Shown: piece by piece, positions 1 to 5,028 of the stretch
Layout: the number at the start of each line of letters is the position of its first letter
How positions within the stretch are numbered: position 1 is the first letter of the stretch
From: Candidatus Aenigmatarchaeota archaeon
GTDB taxonomy: Archaea > Aenigmatarchaeota > Aenigmatarchaeia > GW2011-AR5
Direction of reading: 5' to 3'
Length of the DNA stretch: 7,487 nt
Assembly (NCBI GenBank): GCA_016202875.1
Contig: JACQNX010000033.1
Location: forward strand, 1-7,487
The notes under the pieces: generated by a model
Database searches by the model: none
What the model was told of the DNA's origin: nothing
Seen by the model: the letters and a program-made list of their open reading frames with translations, nothing else
Position numbers and translations under genes: made by a program

Positions 1-177
1 AATTCCCAGTTCTGTCATGATAGCTGCAGCTTTTCTGCCCTGAGCGTCGCCGCAAGTCTTGTCACGAGGAAACCGGGCCTTGTCAACAAGCAGAACGTTT
101 TTGCCCGCTTTGGCCAGGAACATGGCGGCGACGGAGCCGGCAGGGCCTGCTCCTATCACTATGGCATCGTAAGTCAT
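1..177 (-). CDS. Geranylgeranyl reductase family FAD-dependent oxidoreductase, N-terminal fragment
   Basis: The 59 codons seen here are the N-terminus; the rest lies beyond the left edge of the window. The protein opens with a dinucleotide-binding Rossmann fold: a hydrophobic strand, then G9-A-G11-P-A-G14 and an acidic residue at the end of the second strand (D32 in VLLVDK). The segment FPRDKTCGDA (residues 36-45) matches the conserved Cys-Gly region just after the FAD-binding start in the geranylgeranyl reductase family. Archaeal members saturate the isoprenoid chains of membrane lipids, but the family also includes other flavoprotein reductases and halogenases, so the substrate cannot be fixed from 59 residues. 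The ATG at 175-177 fits the family start and lies about 26 bp from a TATA-like element, so the mRNA is probably leaderless. Confidence 0.85.
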   Translation of the reverse strand, partial: MTYDAIVIGAGPAGSVAAMFLAKAGKNVLLVDKARFPRDKTCGDAQGRKAAAIMTELGI

Positions 178-199
178 TATCAGTTCTCATGTATACAAC

Positions 200-207
200 T
201 TTAAAAA
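200..207. promoter_or_regulatory. Shared TATA element of a divergent promoter
   Basis: TTTAAAAA begins with the perfect palindrome TTTAAA (200-205, centre 202.5). The A of the leftward ATG (177) is 25.5 bp from that centre and the A of the rightward ATG (229) is 26.5 bp from it. Archaeal TBP/TFB promoters start transcription about 25 bp from the TATA centre, so one symmetric box could serve both genes, each giving a leaderless mRNA. Only 51 bp separate the two ATGs and no purine-rich ribosome binding site is seen before either. The geometry is direct observation; use in both directions is inference. Confidence 0.6.
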
Positions 208-228
208 CCTTGTTGAGTTATGTTATGA

Positions 229-240
229 ATGCATATGCAT
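229..240. repeat. 12-bp perfect palindrome at the start codon
   Basis: ATGCATATGCAT is its own reverse complement and encodes Met-His-Met-His at the start of the 240-aa gene. It lies at the predicted start of a leaderless transcript, so it could be an operator. It could equally be a by-product of the MHMH codons. Confidence 0.4.
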
Positions 241-951
241 ATCGGAACGTATAGCACCACCAGCGCTGAAAATTACAGTTTCATAAGGTGCAGTGATGTC
301 CTGCCTTCAAGATTAAATTTTACAACGAAACATGCACATGATCTTCACGAGGCGTTTTCTGGTGCTGGAACTGATGAGAGACTTCTGAGAGGCTATATAA
401 TAGAAAACAATAATGGTCAGATCAACACATGGCCAATAATTACGCATAAAAAAACTTCAGGCCAAAAATATAGGAAACGCCAAGCCAATCCTCCTATAGG
501 TGCACCAGGACTTGTGGGGCAAGCAAGCGGAATATGTGGTCTGCTTTTTTCTTCAAACCAGATGAAAATAATTGTTCTGCGCGTTCAAGGTTATGGAGTT
601 ACCCCGGGAACAATACCTACACAATATGGCCGCGCCGTAGGACCTGTTAAGATGCCCCTTGATGGCGTCGGGGCTGCTATTTATACACGAGGCAGGGAGT
701 TTGAACAAAAAGTCAAAGCTGCTGCAGAAATTTTTGATAAATACTTCTTGACAAGACAAGCTAAAGAGAAAGAAACTCTAAAAAAAATGGATAATGATGC
801 CGAAGAATTTTTTAAAACGGCCAGAGAACTAAATGATAGAATGACAGGAGCCGAAGCATTCCGTGACGGACTCGAGATGGGAAAAGACGGAGTGGAAAGG
901 CACTGGGCACGTTTCTTGGATCATTATTATAATTTAAGGCTCGGTTTCTAG
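229..951 (+). CDS. Hypothetical protein, 240 aa, first gene of the Bud32-S15 block
   Basis: I do not recognise a family. The start is bounded by an in-frame TGA at 226-228, so the ATG at 229 (or the next one at 235) is the earliest possible. Residues 1-85 are polar. Residues 88-150 are glycine-rich with a short hydrophobic strand (KIIVLRV, 113-119), suggesting a small beta or mixed core. Residues 155-205 are highly charged and look alpha-helical, perhaps coiled coil. The C-terminus is aromatic (HWARFLDHYYNLRLGF). No signal peptide or membrane segment is evident, so it is probably cytosolic. It ends 2 nt before bud32 and is probably cotranscribed with it. Parts are AT-rich compared with S15 (18 of 60 bases G+C at 781-840). 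The tight spacing and long open frame support a real gene; the function is unknown. Confidence 0.7.
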   Translation: MHMHIGTYSTTSAENYSFIRCSDVLPSRLNFTTKHAHDLHEAFSGAGTDERLLRGYIIENNNGQINTWPIITHKKTSGQKYRKRQANPPIGAPGLVGQASGICGLLFSSNQMKIIVLRVQGYGVTPGTIPTQYGRAVGPVKMPLDGVGAAIYTRGREFEQKVKAAAEIFDKYFLTRQAKEKETLKKMDNDAEEFFKTARELNDRMTGAEAFRDGLEMGKDGVERHWARFLDHYYNLRLGF

Positions 952-953
952 AT

Positions 954-1556
954 ATGCAAATCCTTTCAAGAGGCGCTGAAGCTGTCCTGTATGTCGGGGA
1001 CGACGGGGCACTGGTAAAAGAAAGGGTCAAAAAAGGCTACAGATTACATGCTATTGACAATAACCTGCGCAAAAAACGAACAAGAGGAGAAGCCAAGCTC
1101 ATGCGAGAAGCGAGGAGGGCTGGAGTTTCGACGCCGCAGATCCGGGAAGAAGGCGAGTATTCGATAAAGATGGATTTTATTGATGGCAGAAAAGTAAGGG
1201 ATATTCTCAGCAATAAAAACATGAAGGAGTTATGCGAGAAAATCGGGGAAGCAACAGGCAGGATGCACTCTTACGATATAATTCACGGAGACCTGACAAC
1301 CAGCAACATGATATTCTCCGCAGGAAAGGTTTTCTTTATAGACTTCGGCCTGGGCTTCCAGAGCAGGCGCACAGAGGACAAGGCCGTGGACCTCAGGCTG
1401 CTCAAACAAGCCCTGGATTCGACACATTATAACATAGCGGAAAAGGCCTGGAAGATAATTTTAAAAGCATATGAGCGCAACAACAGTGATGCCGGCAAGG
1501 TCATAAAAACTCTGCAGGAGATTGAAAAGCGAGGGAGATATGCGAAAAGGGACTAG
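954..1556 (+). CDS. bud32: KEOPS complex kinase/ATPase Bud32 (stand-alone form)
   Basis: Bud32 is the small atypical kinase of KEOPS, the complex that makes N6-threonylcarbamoyladenosine (t6A) at position 37 of ANN-decoding tRNAs. It works as an ATPase on the catalytic subunit Kae1. The 200 residues show the whole minimal fold: GAEAVLY (7-13) in the glycine-rich loop position, catalytic Lys22 in VKER followed by the hallmark KGYR (27-30), the RTRGEA helix with Glu46, the catalytic loop H111-G-D113-L-T-T-S-N118, the metal-binding D130-F-G, and a basic tail GRYAKR (194-199) like the C-terminal signature of the family. Many euryarchaea fuse Bud32 to Kae1; here the frame is closed upstream by the stop of the previous gene, so it is unfused. 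There is no clear ribosome binding site in the 2-nt gap, so translation is either coupled or begins on a separate leaderless mRNA. Kae1 is not in the window. Confidence 0.96.
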   Translation: MQILSRGAEAVLYVGDDGALVKERVKKGYRLHAIDNNLRKKRTRGEAKLMREARRAGVSTPQIREEGEYSIKMDFIDGRKVRDILSNKNMKELCEKIGEATGRMHSYDIIHGDLTTSNMIFSAGKVFFIDFGLGFQSRRTEDKAVDLRLLKQALDSTHYNIAEKAWKIILKAYERNNSDAGKVIKTLQEIEKRGRYAKRD

Positions 1557-1561
1557 GGTGG
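1557..1561 (+). promoter_or_regulatory. Ribosome binding site of the 83-aa gene
   Basis: GGTGG lies 4 nt before the ATG at 1566 and directly after the bud32 stop codon. It resembles the archaeal GGAGGTGAT core and supports that start. Confidence 0.5.
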
Positions 1562-1565
1562 AAAG

Positions 1566-1817
1566 ATGAAGATAATTGCCAAAGGACCTTGTGAAGTTGC
1601 TCCGGACGCGCTTAAACAATATGGCGGTAAAGTACTTTACCTGATAACAGACACTAAAAGCGATACGTACTTTGCTTATTGTGGCACGATCACAATAGAA
1701 AGAAAACTACCATTAGTGGTAAGCTTCATGCACCCAATAGCAAGGGACAGAAAATACGAATTACGTGCCGGCAGCCGAATCATATTATCATATAATCAAA
1801 AATTTGGAGTTCAATGA
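1566..1817 (+). CDS. Hypothetical protein, 83 aa, between Bud32 and S15
   Basis: I do not recognise a family. The protein is short and looks rich in beta strands: alternating hydrophobic stretches KVLYLITD (22-29), YFAYCGTITIE (35-45), LPLVVSF (48-54) and GSRIILSY (69-76), with basic and polar turns between. Two cysteines (C9, C39) are too few for a zinc site. There is no signal peptide or membrane segment. It starts 9 nt after bud32 behind a GGTGG, and its stop TGA supplies the first bases of the GAGGT ribosome binding site of the S15 gene, so it is embedded in a translated operon. That context makes a real gene likely. A role in translation or tRNA modification would be only guilt by association. 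Confidence 0.65.
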   Translation: MKIIAKGPCEVAPDALKQYGGKVLYLITDTKSDTYFAYCGTITIERKLPLVVSFMHPIARDRKYELRAGSRIILSYNQKFGVQ

Positions 1818-1820
1818 GGT
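1816..1820 (+). promoter_or_regulatory. Ribosome binding site of the S15 gene, deciding its start
   Basis: GAGGT overlaps the stop codon (1815-1817) of the preceding gene and sits 7 nt before the ATG at 1828. It shows that S15 begins at 1828 (MARMHS) and not at the in-frame ATG at 1765, which would add a non-conserved 21-residue extension. Confidence 0.75.
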
Positions 1821-1827
1821 TACAATA

Positions 1828-2274
1828 ATGGCTAGAATGCACAGCAGAAAACACGGCAGGAGCAGGTCGCACAAACCTCTCAAGAAAAAGCCTGTCTGGC
1901 TGATGTACGAGAAGAATGAGATAGAGAGCCTCATAGCCAAATTTGCCAAGGAAGGCAAGGCCAATGCTGAAATAGGCATTATCCTCAGGGACCAGTACGG
2001 CGTGCCTGATGTCCGTGCACTTGGCCTGCGGATTGCAAAGGTCACTGAGAAGCATGGGACAAGAGAAGTTCCTGAAGACATGTACAACTTAATCAGACAG
2101 GCTGTGAATTTGCACAAGCACCTGCAGGAAAACAAGAAAGACTCCAAGGCTGTTCATGGCCTGGAGCTTCTGGAGAGCAAAGTCCGCCGACTTGGCAAGT
2201 ACTATGTGCGCGAAGGCCGTCTTCCACAAGGCTGGAAATACAGCATAGACAGGGCGAAGCTCATTGTGAAGTGA
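1828..2274 (+). CDS. rps15: 30S ribosomal protein S15 (archaeal/eukaryotic S13e type)
   Basis: This is a structural protein of the small ribosomal subunit that binds the central domain of 16S rRNA. The 148 residues match the archaeal form, which carries an N-terminal extension absent from the roughly 90-residue bacterial S15. The protein begins MARMHSRKHGRSRSHKP, has the Trp of PVW at 22-24, the helix with IGIILRDQYGVPDV (49-62), and the C-terminal S15 core with PEDMYNLI, HKHLQENKKD and the closing YYVREGRLPQGWKYS. The start at 1828 is set by conservation of MARMHS and by GAGGT 7 nt upstream. The gene is distinctly richer in G+C than its unknown neighbours (36 of 60 at 1981-2040). It is the fourth of five tightly packed genes. 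Confidence 0.97.
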   Translation: MARMHSRKHGRSRSHKPLKKKPVWLMYEKNEIESLIAKFAKEGKANAEIGIILRDQYGVPDVRALGLRIAKVTEKHGTREVPEDMYNLIRQAVNLHKHLQENKKDSKAVHGLELLESKVRRLGKYYVREGRLPQGWKYSIDRAKLIVK

Positions 2275-2280
2275 TGTCAG

Positions 2281-2649
2281 ATGGGAAAGCTTGCCAGATT
2301 TTTTGAAAGGCTTAATTATGAAAATGGTTTTGTAGCTTTTGAGTATGCGTATTATGAGATTTCTATCCTTTCTCCAAAAGAATTTGAATCTTATCTGACT
2401 CGATTCTTTGATAAAGCTCAGGGAGAACAAGATGGCAAAGGAACGCAGCATCCTGTTGTGTGCGAGAGATATGAAGCTGGATGGAGTTTTTATGAAGGTA
2501 GGCCAGTAGGTGAGTTTCCTGTATTATTTGCACCAAATCTTACAATAAAAGGCACTGATTATAAAATCACACTTATAAAAAGAGTAAATGGAATGTGGAG
2601 ATTTATTTTTGTGAATGCCAAAGAAAGAAAAGAGGCACAGTTGGCATAA
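2281..2649 (+). CDS. Hypothetical protein, 122 aa, downstream of S15
   Basis: I do not recognise a family. The frame opens 6 nt after the S15 stop, and GTGAT (2271-2275), which matches the 3' half of the archaeal anti-16S signal, lies 5 nt upstream. The N-terminal half is aromatic-rich (FFERLNYENGF, FEYAYYEI) and looks mixed alpha/beta. Residues 66-112 alternate hydrophobic strands with turns (WSFYEG, EFPVLFAP, YKITLIKR, WRFIFV), suggesting a small beta sheet or barrel. It has no signal peptide or membrane segment and only one cysteine. It is AT-rich (19 of 60 G+C at 2281-2340). It is probably the last gene of the block, since a T-rich tract and a new promoter follow. Confidence 0.65.
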   Translation: MGKLARFFERLNYENGFVAFEYAYYEISILSPKEFESYLTRFFDKAQGEQDGKGTQHPVVCERYEAGWSFYEGRPVGEFPVLFAPNLTIKGTDYKITLIKRVNGMWRFIFVNAKERKEAQLA

Positions 2650-2668
2650 CAGACTGCCAGCAAATAGA

Positions 2669-2691
2669 CCATTTTTATTCTTTCTTCCTAT
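2669..2691 (+). promoter_or_regulatory. Leaderless promoter of the primase gene, also a possible T-rich terminator
   Basis: The TATA-like tract TTTTTATT (2672-2679) is centred 25.5 bp before the ATG at 2701, as expected for a leaderless archaeal mRNA. It is preceded by CCA and followed by TTTCTTCCTAT (2681-2691). The same elements occur at identical distances before the gene starting at 7398. T-rich tracts also end transcription in archaea, so the stretch may stop the upstream operon as well. Confidence 0.6.
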
Positions 2692-2700
2692 CAGTTATCT

Positions 2701-4050
2701 ATGGACGTGGAAATTCCGACAAAGAGGCAGATAATTGAGTACTATTGTTCTGATTTTATTACGCAGCAACTTATCAAGAACTCGGCTAACAGGGAGGTGG
2801 CTGCTGCATTCCCGGATGGCAGCTACGACAAGAGGCCTAACATACTCCAATATCCATCAGATGTCGCGCAGATGGCGAAAAAGGGTATAACGAGTTTTCA
2901 TTTTTCTGTGGAACGCTGGAGCAGTCCTATGGGGCTCTCAGCAGAAAATTATAATGCTCTGAGAACAGGATGGGATTTTGTCATAGACATAGATTCCAAA
3001 CTTGGGCTTGAAGAAGCAAAGACAGTAGCGCACCTCATCACAAAACTTCTTGAAAAATACGGCATAAAGCACTACAGCATTAAATTCTCTGGCAGGCGCG
3101 GTTTTCATATTATACTGCCATGGGAGATGTTTCCCAGGGAAATGGACTACAAACCTCTCGTTACAAGGTACCCGGAAATCCCAAGAATTCTTGCACAGTT
3201 CATAAGGAAAAATATTGCAGAGGACCTCATAAAGGCAATTATCCAGTCGCCCAATGCGCGCGAATTTGTTGAAACAATCGAAGATGTACAGCAGATAAAT
3301 CCTTTCTCCTTGATTGAAGTGGAAAAAGACTGGGGGAACAGGCACATGTTCAGGGCGCCCTTTTCCTTGAATGAAAAGACATGGCTCGTCTCTGTTCCTG
3401 TAAAAGATTTACGCTCTTTCAAAAAAGAAGATGCTACAATGGAGAACGCTCTCAAGTCAGAGACACATGAATTTTTCAAAGGTGAAGAAAATGAGGCTGT
3501 AAACCTCCTGACAGACGCTATGGACTTGTACGCAACCATAAAGAAAGAAGAGCCTGTGAAGAAAAACGCAATAAGATGGGAAAGAAAAATAGACGAAGAA
3601 CATTTCCCGCCTTGTATAAAGCTTGTTCTCTCTGGCCTGAATGACGGAAAGAAAAGGAGCATATTTACACTCATGAATTTCCTGCGCATGATGAACTGGA
3701 GGCAGGAAGAAATTGAGAAGAAGGTCTTGGAATGGAACCAGAAAAATCAGCCGCCATTGCCAGCGAGCATTGTCCTGTCGCAGCTGCGCTATCACGAGAG
3801 ACGGGAATCCATACCCCCTGCAAACTGCGATGTTGGAATGTATTACATAGACATTGGCATATGCAGGCCAGACACCACGTGCAAGGGCGGAACTAACAAG
3901 ATCACAGTCAAGAATCCCATAAATTACCCGTTCAGGAAGATGAAATTTGCAAGAAAGCTGCCTTCCAGACGGGGGTTCTCGTGCGGGATTTGCAGCAAGG
4001 AATTCAGGTCGCCTCAGGCCTTGGAAATACATAAGGGAAGATATCACTGA
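2701..4050 (+). CDS. priS: Fused PriS-PriL type DNA primase with C-terminal C2H2 zinc finger
   Basis: This enzyme makes the RNA/DNA primers for replication. The N-terminal half (about 1-280) is the archaeo-eukaryotic primase catalytic domain. It has the metal-binding pair D96-I-D98 in WDFVIDID, the nucleotide-binding motif S130-G-R-R-G-F-H136, and the later block RAPFSLNEKTWL (218-229), which matches the family's R-x-P-x-S-L-H-x-K-T-G-L except that His is Asn224 and Gly is Trp228. D210 is the best candidate for the third catalytic Asp. The C-terminal half (about 295-410) resembles the PriL Fe-S domain and has the four expected cysteines: C305 in FPPC, C376, C388 and C394. Canonical archaea encode PriS and PriL separately; one-chain fusions are known in Nanoarchaeum and other DPANN archaea. 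A basic linker (411-424) leads to a C2H2 finger: C428-x2-C431-x12-H444-x4-H449, with F435 and L441 in place. H449 is the last residue. The start follows a leaderless promoter. Confidence 0.92.
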   Translation: MDVEIPTKRQIIEYYCSDFITQQLIKNSANREVAAAFPDGSYDKRPNILQYPSDVAQMAKKGITSFHFSVERWSSPMGLSAENYNALRTGWDFVIDIDSKLGLEEAKTVAHLITKLLEKYGIKHYSIKFSGRRGFHIILPWEMFPREMDYKPLVTRYPEIPRILAQFIRKNIAEDLIKAIIQSPNAREFVETIEDVQQINPFSLIEVEKDWGNRHMFRAPFSLNEKTWLVSVPVKDLRSFKKEDATMENALKSETHEFFKGEENEAVNLLTDAMDLYATIKKEEPVKKNAIRWERKIDEEHFPPCIKLVLSGLNDGKKRSIFTLMNFLRMMNWRQEEIEKKVLEWNQKNQPPLPASIVLSQLRYHERRESIPPANCDVGMYYIDIGICRPDTTCKGGTNKITVKNPINYPFRKMKFARKLPSRRGFSCGICSKEFRSPQALEIHKGRYH

Positions 4051-4058
4051 ATTTGTTT

Positions 4059-4436
4059 CTACCGAACTCTGTTGGTCTGTGCGTTCCTGTAATAAGAGCA
4101 GTCTGAGCAGGGCGTATGGACGCAAAAATTAGGAGTGCCATTCCATTTTATATTCCATTTTTTAATCTCTATCAAAAGCCTATGAAGTTCCATTCCTTTC
4201 CTGGTGATAGCATAGCTGGTGGAAACTGTCTTTTCCCTGGAGTGCGATATTTTCCTTATGATGCCTGCTGCCTCAAGTTCGTGGAGATGACGGGAGAGCG
4301 TTGTGGATGTAATCGCCCCTACATTAGTTAGCAATTTATTGAAGCTGCCGGTATTTTTGACTGCGAGCTCTTCGATTATGGGAATAGACCATTTTTTGCC
4401 CAGAATCCGAGAAGATTCTGATACAGCACAGTGCAT
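4059..4436 (-). CDS. HxlR-family winged-helix transcriptional regulator
   Basis: The 125 residues match the HxlR/MarR-like winged-helix family, which are usually dimeric repressors or activators responding to redox or chemical stress. The sequence runs C3-A-V, the GKKW motif (13-16), SFNKLL (31-36), the recognition helix region TSTTLSRHLHELEAAGII (43-60), a basic wing (61-75) and YAITRKGMEL with the closing IKKW (91-94). Cys3 sits where many family members carry their redox-sensing cysteine. The tail is unusual: CVHTPCSDC (C105, C110, C113) could with Cys3 bind a metal or form disulfides. No other ATG, GTG or TTG is in frame between 4436 and 4500, although the frame stays open there. It converges on the primase gene with an 8-bp gap, so it may end inside or just after the primase 3' end. 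It is divergent from the Met-rich membrane protein gene, which is its most likely target. Confidence 0.9.
   Translation of the reverse strand: MHCAVSESSRILGKKWSIPIIEELAVKNTGSFNKLLTNVGAITSTTLSRHLHELEAAGIIRKISHSREKTVSTSYAITRKGMELHRLLIEIKKWNIKWNGTPNFCVHTPCSDCSYYRNAQTNRVR
4401..4420. repeat. Short hairpin-forming inverted repeat in the regulator's 5' coding end
   Basis: CAGAATC (4401-4407) and GATTCTG (4414-4420) are perfect 7-bp inverted arms around a 6-nt loop. They lie at codons 6-12 of the HxlR gene. In the mRNA this would be a small stem near the start codon, or in DNA a binding site. It may also be coincidence within Ser-Glu-Ser-Ser-Arg codons. Confidence 0.35.
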
Positions 4437-4442
4437 ACAACC

Positions 4443-4460
4443 ACTATCATTTATGATACT
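4443..4460. promoter_or_regulatory. Inverted repeat at the regulator's transcription start (candidate operator 1)
   Basis: TATCAT and ATGATA (4445-4450 and 4453-4458) are perfect inverted arms with a 2-nt spacer, and the flanking A4443 and T4460 also pair. The minus-strand TATA-like box at 4467-4475 predicts a start near 4446, inside this element and about 10 nt before the regulator's ATG. That is a good position for autorepression by a dimeric winged-helix protein. Confidence 0.5.
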
Positions 4461-4466
4461 GACTAG

Positions 4467-4489
4467 TATTTTTATCCAAAAGATAAAAA
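4467..4489. promoter_or_regulatory. Divergent TATA region within an inverted repeat (candidate operator 2)
   Basis: TTTTTATC (4469-4476) and GATAAAAA (4482-4489) are perfect 8-bp inverted arms around CAAAA. Read leftward, ATAAAAATA (4475-4467) is a TATA-like box for the HxlR gene. Read rightward, either this tract (start near 4497, leaving an 18-nt leader with AGGAG) or GATAAAAA (start near 4512) could serve the Met-rich gene. A repressor bound here would block both genes. Confidence 0.5.
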
Positions 4490-4499
4490 GATGTGCATA

Positions 4500-4504
4500 A
4501 GGAG
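4500..4504 (+). promoter_or_regulatory. Ribosome binding site of the Met-rich protein gene
   Basis: AGGAG lies 10 nt before the ATG at 4515 and 4 nt before an in-frame GTG at 4509. It excludes the in-frame ATG at 4491, which lies upstream of the site. ATG 4515 gives the cleaner signal peptide; GTG 4509 would add only two residues. Confidence 0.6.
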
Positions 4505-4514
4505 AGACGTGTTT

Positions 4515-5021
4515 ATGTATAAACGCCTGAGCCTGTTACCTATCTTAATCATTCTGGCGGCGTCGATTGCTCTGGCTCATGGTCCAGGCATAAAAGAAGA
4601 GATACGCACGCCAGAAGAAGTATTAAATGACATAATAAGCGATCAAGGTATTGCAAGTGCTGCTCAGGCTGACTGCAGCAAAATCTCTCAGGGATATTTG
4701 GAGGAGCTGGGGGATGCGGTAATGGAAAGGATGGCCGGAAACCATGAACTGCACGAGCAGATGGATGCGATGATGGGGGGAGAGGGCTCGGCAAGCCTGA
4801 GGCAGATGCATATCTCCATGGGAAGAAATTGGCTGGATTGCGATGAAGCGGAGATGATAAATACCCGGATGATGCCCATGATGATGAGGATGATGGGCAG
4901 TTATTATCCTGCATACTATGGCGGCTTTGACGCCGTTCTGGTGTTTGCTTTTATTGGGTGGGTTCTTTTCTTCGTAAGTGTTGTATATTTCCTTTCTAGA
5001 AAGAAAAGGCGCAAAAAGTGA
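4515..5021 (+). CDS. Met/His-rich exported protein with C-terminal membrane anchor
   Basis: The 168-residue protein starts with a signal peptide: basic MYKR, a hydrophobic core and a likely cleavage after A21 (SIALA-HGP). The mature domain carries many methionines and some histidines: NHELHEQMDAMMGGEG (76-91), RQMHISMG (96-103) and MMPMMMRMM (119-127, seven Met in nine residues). It also has two cysteines, C54 and C109. A single membrane helix (about 138-160) and a Lys/Arg-rich tail (161-168) place the domain outside and the C-terminus inside. Clusters of Met and His outside the membrane are typical of copper or silver binding proteins, so a metal-binding role is the best inference, but I cannot name a family with certainty. 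It faces an HxlR regulator across a palindromic promoter and precedes trmO by 7 nt. If cleavage is as predicted, His22 becomes the free N-terminus. Confidence 0.8.
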   Translation: MYKRLSLLPILIILAASIALAHGPGIKEEIRTPEEVLNDIISDQGIASAAQADCSKISQGYLEELGDAVMERMAGNHELHEQMDAMMGGEGSASLRQMHISMGRNWLDCDEAEMINTRMMPMMMRMMGSYYPAYYGGFDAVLVFAFIGWVLFFVSVVYFLSRKKRRKK

Positions 5022-5028
5022 GTAGCTG

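Noticed and set aside
220..228. Earlier in-frame ATG at 220 for the 240-aa gene
   Set aside because: It is followed by an in-frame TGA at 226-228.
1788..1800. AT-rich tract as a separate promoter for S15
   Set aside because: The best TATA-like match (1791-1796) would start the mRNA near 1820 and remove the ribosome binding site that S15 clearly has.
1765..1827. N-terminal extension of S15 from the ATG at 1765
   Set aside because: It overlaps the 83-aa gene. The family begins with MARMHS, and GAGGT sits 7 nt before the ATG at 1828.
3457..4125. Antisense open frame of 222 codons across the primase 3' end and the regulator
   Set aside because: It overlaps two well-supported genes, resembles no family, and its composition follows the primase codons in reverse.
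4437..4500. Longer HxlR protein reading upstream of 4436
   Set aside because: The frame is open, but it has no ATG, GTG or TTG and the stretch holds the promoter and palindromes.
4491..4514. Start of the Met-rich gene at ATG 4491
   Set aside because: This ATG lies before the AGGAG site and would put MCIRRDVF ahead of a normal signal peptide. ATG 4515 fits better.
4549..4914. Antisense open frame of 121 codons over the Met-rich gene
   Set aside because: It is Pro/Ser/His-rich shadow coding opposite Met and Gly codons, with no ribosome binding site or promoter.
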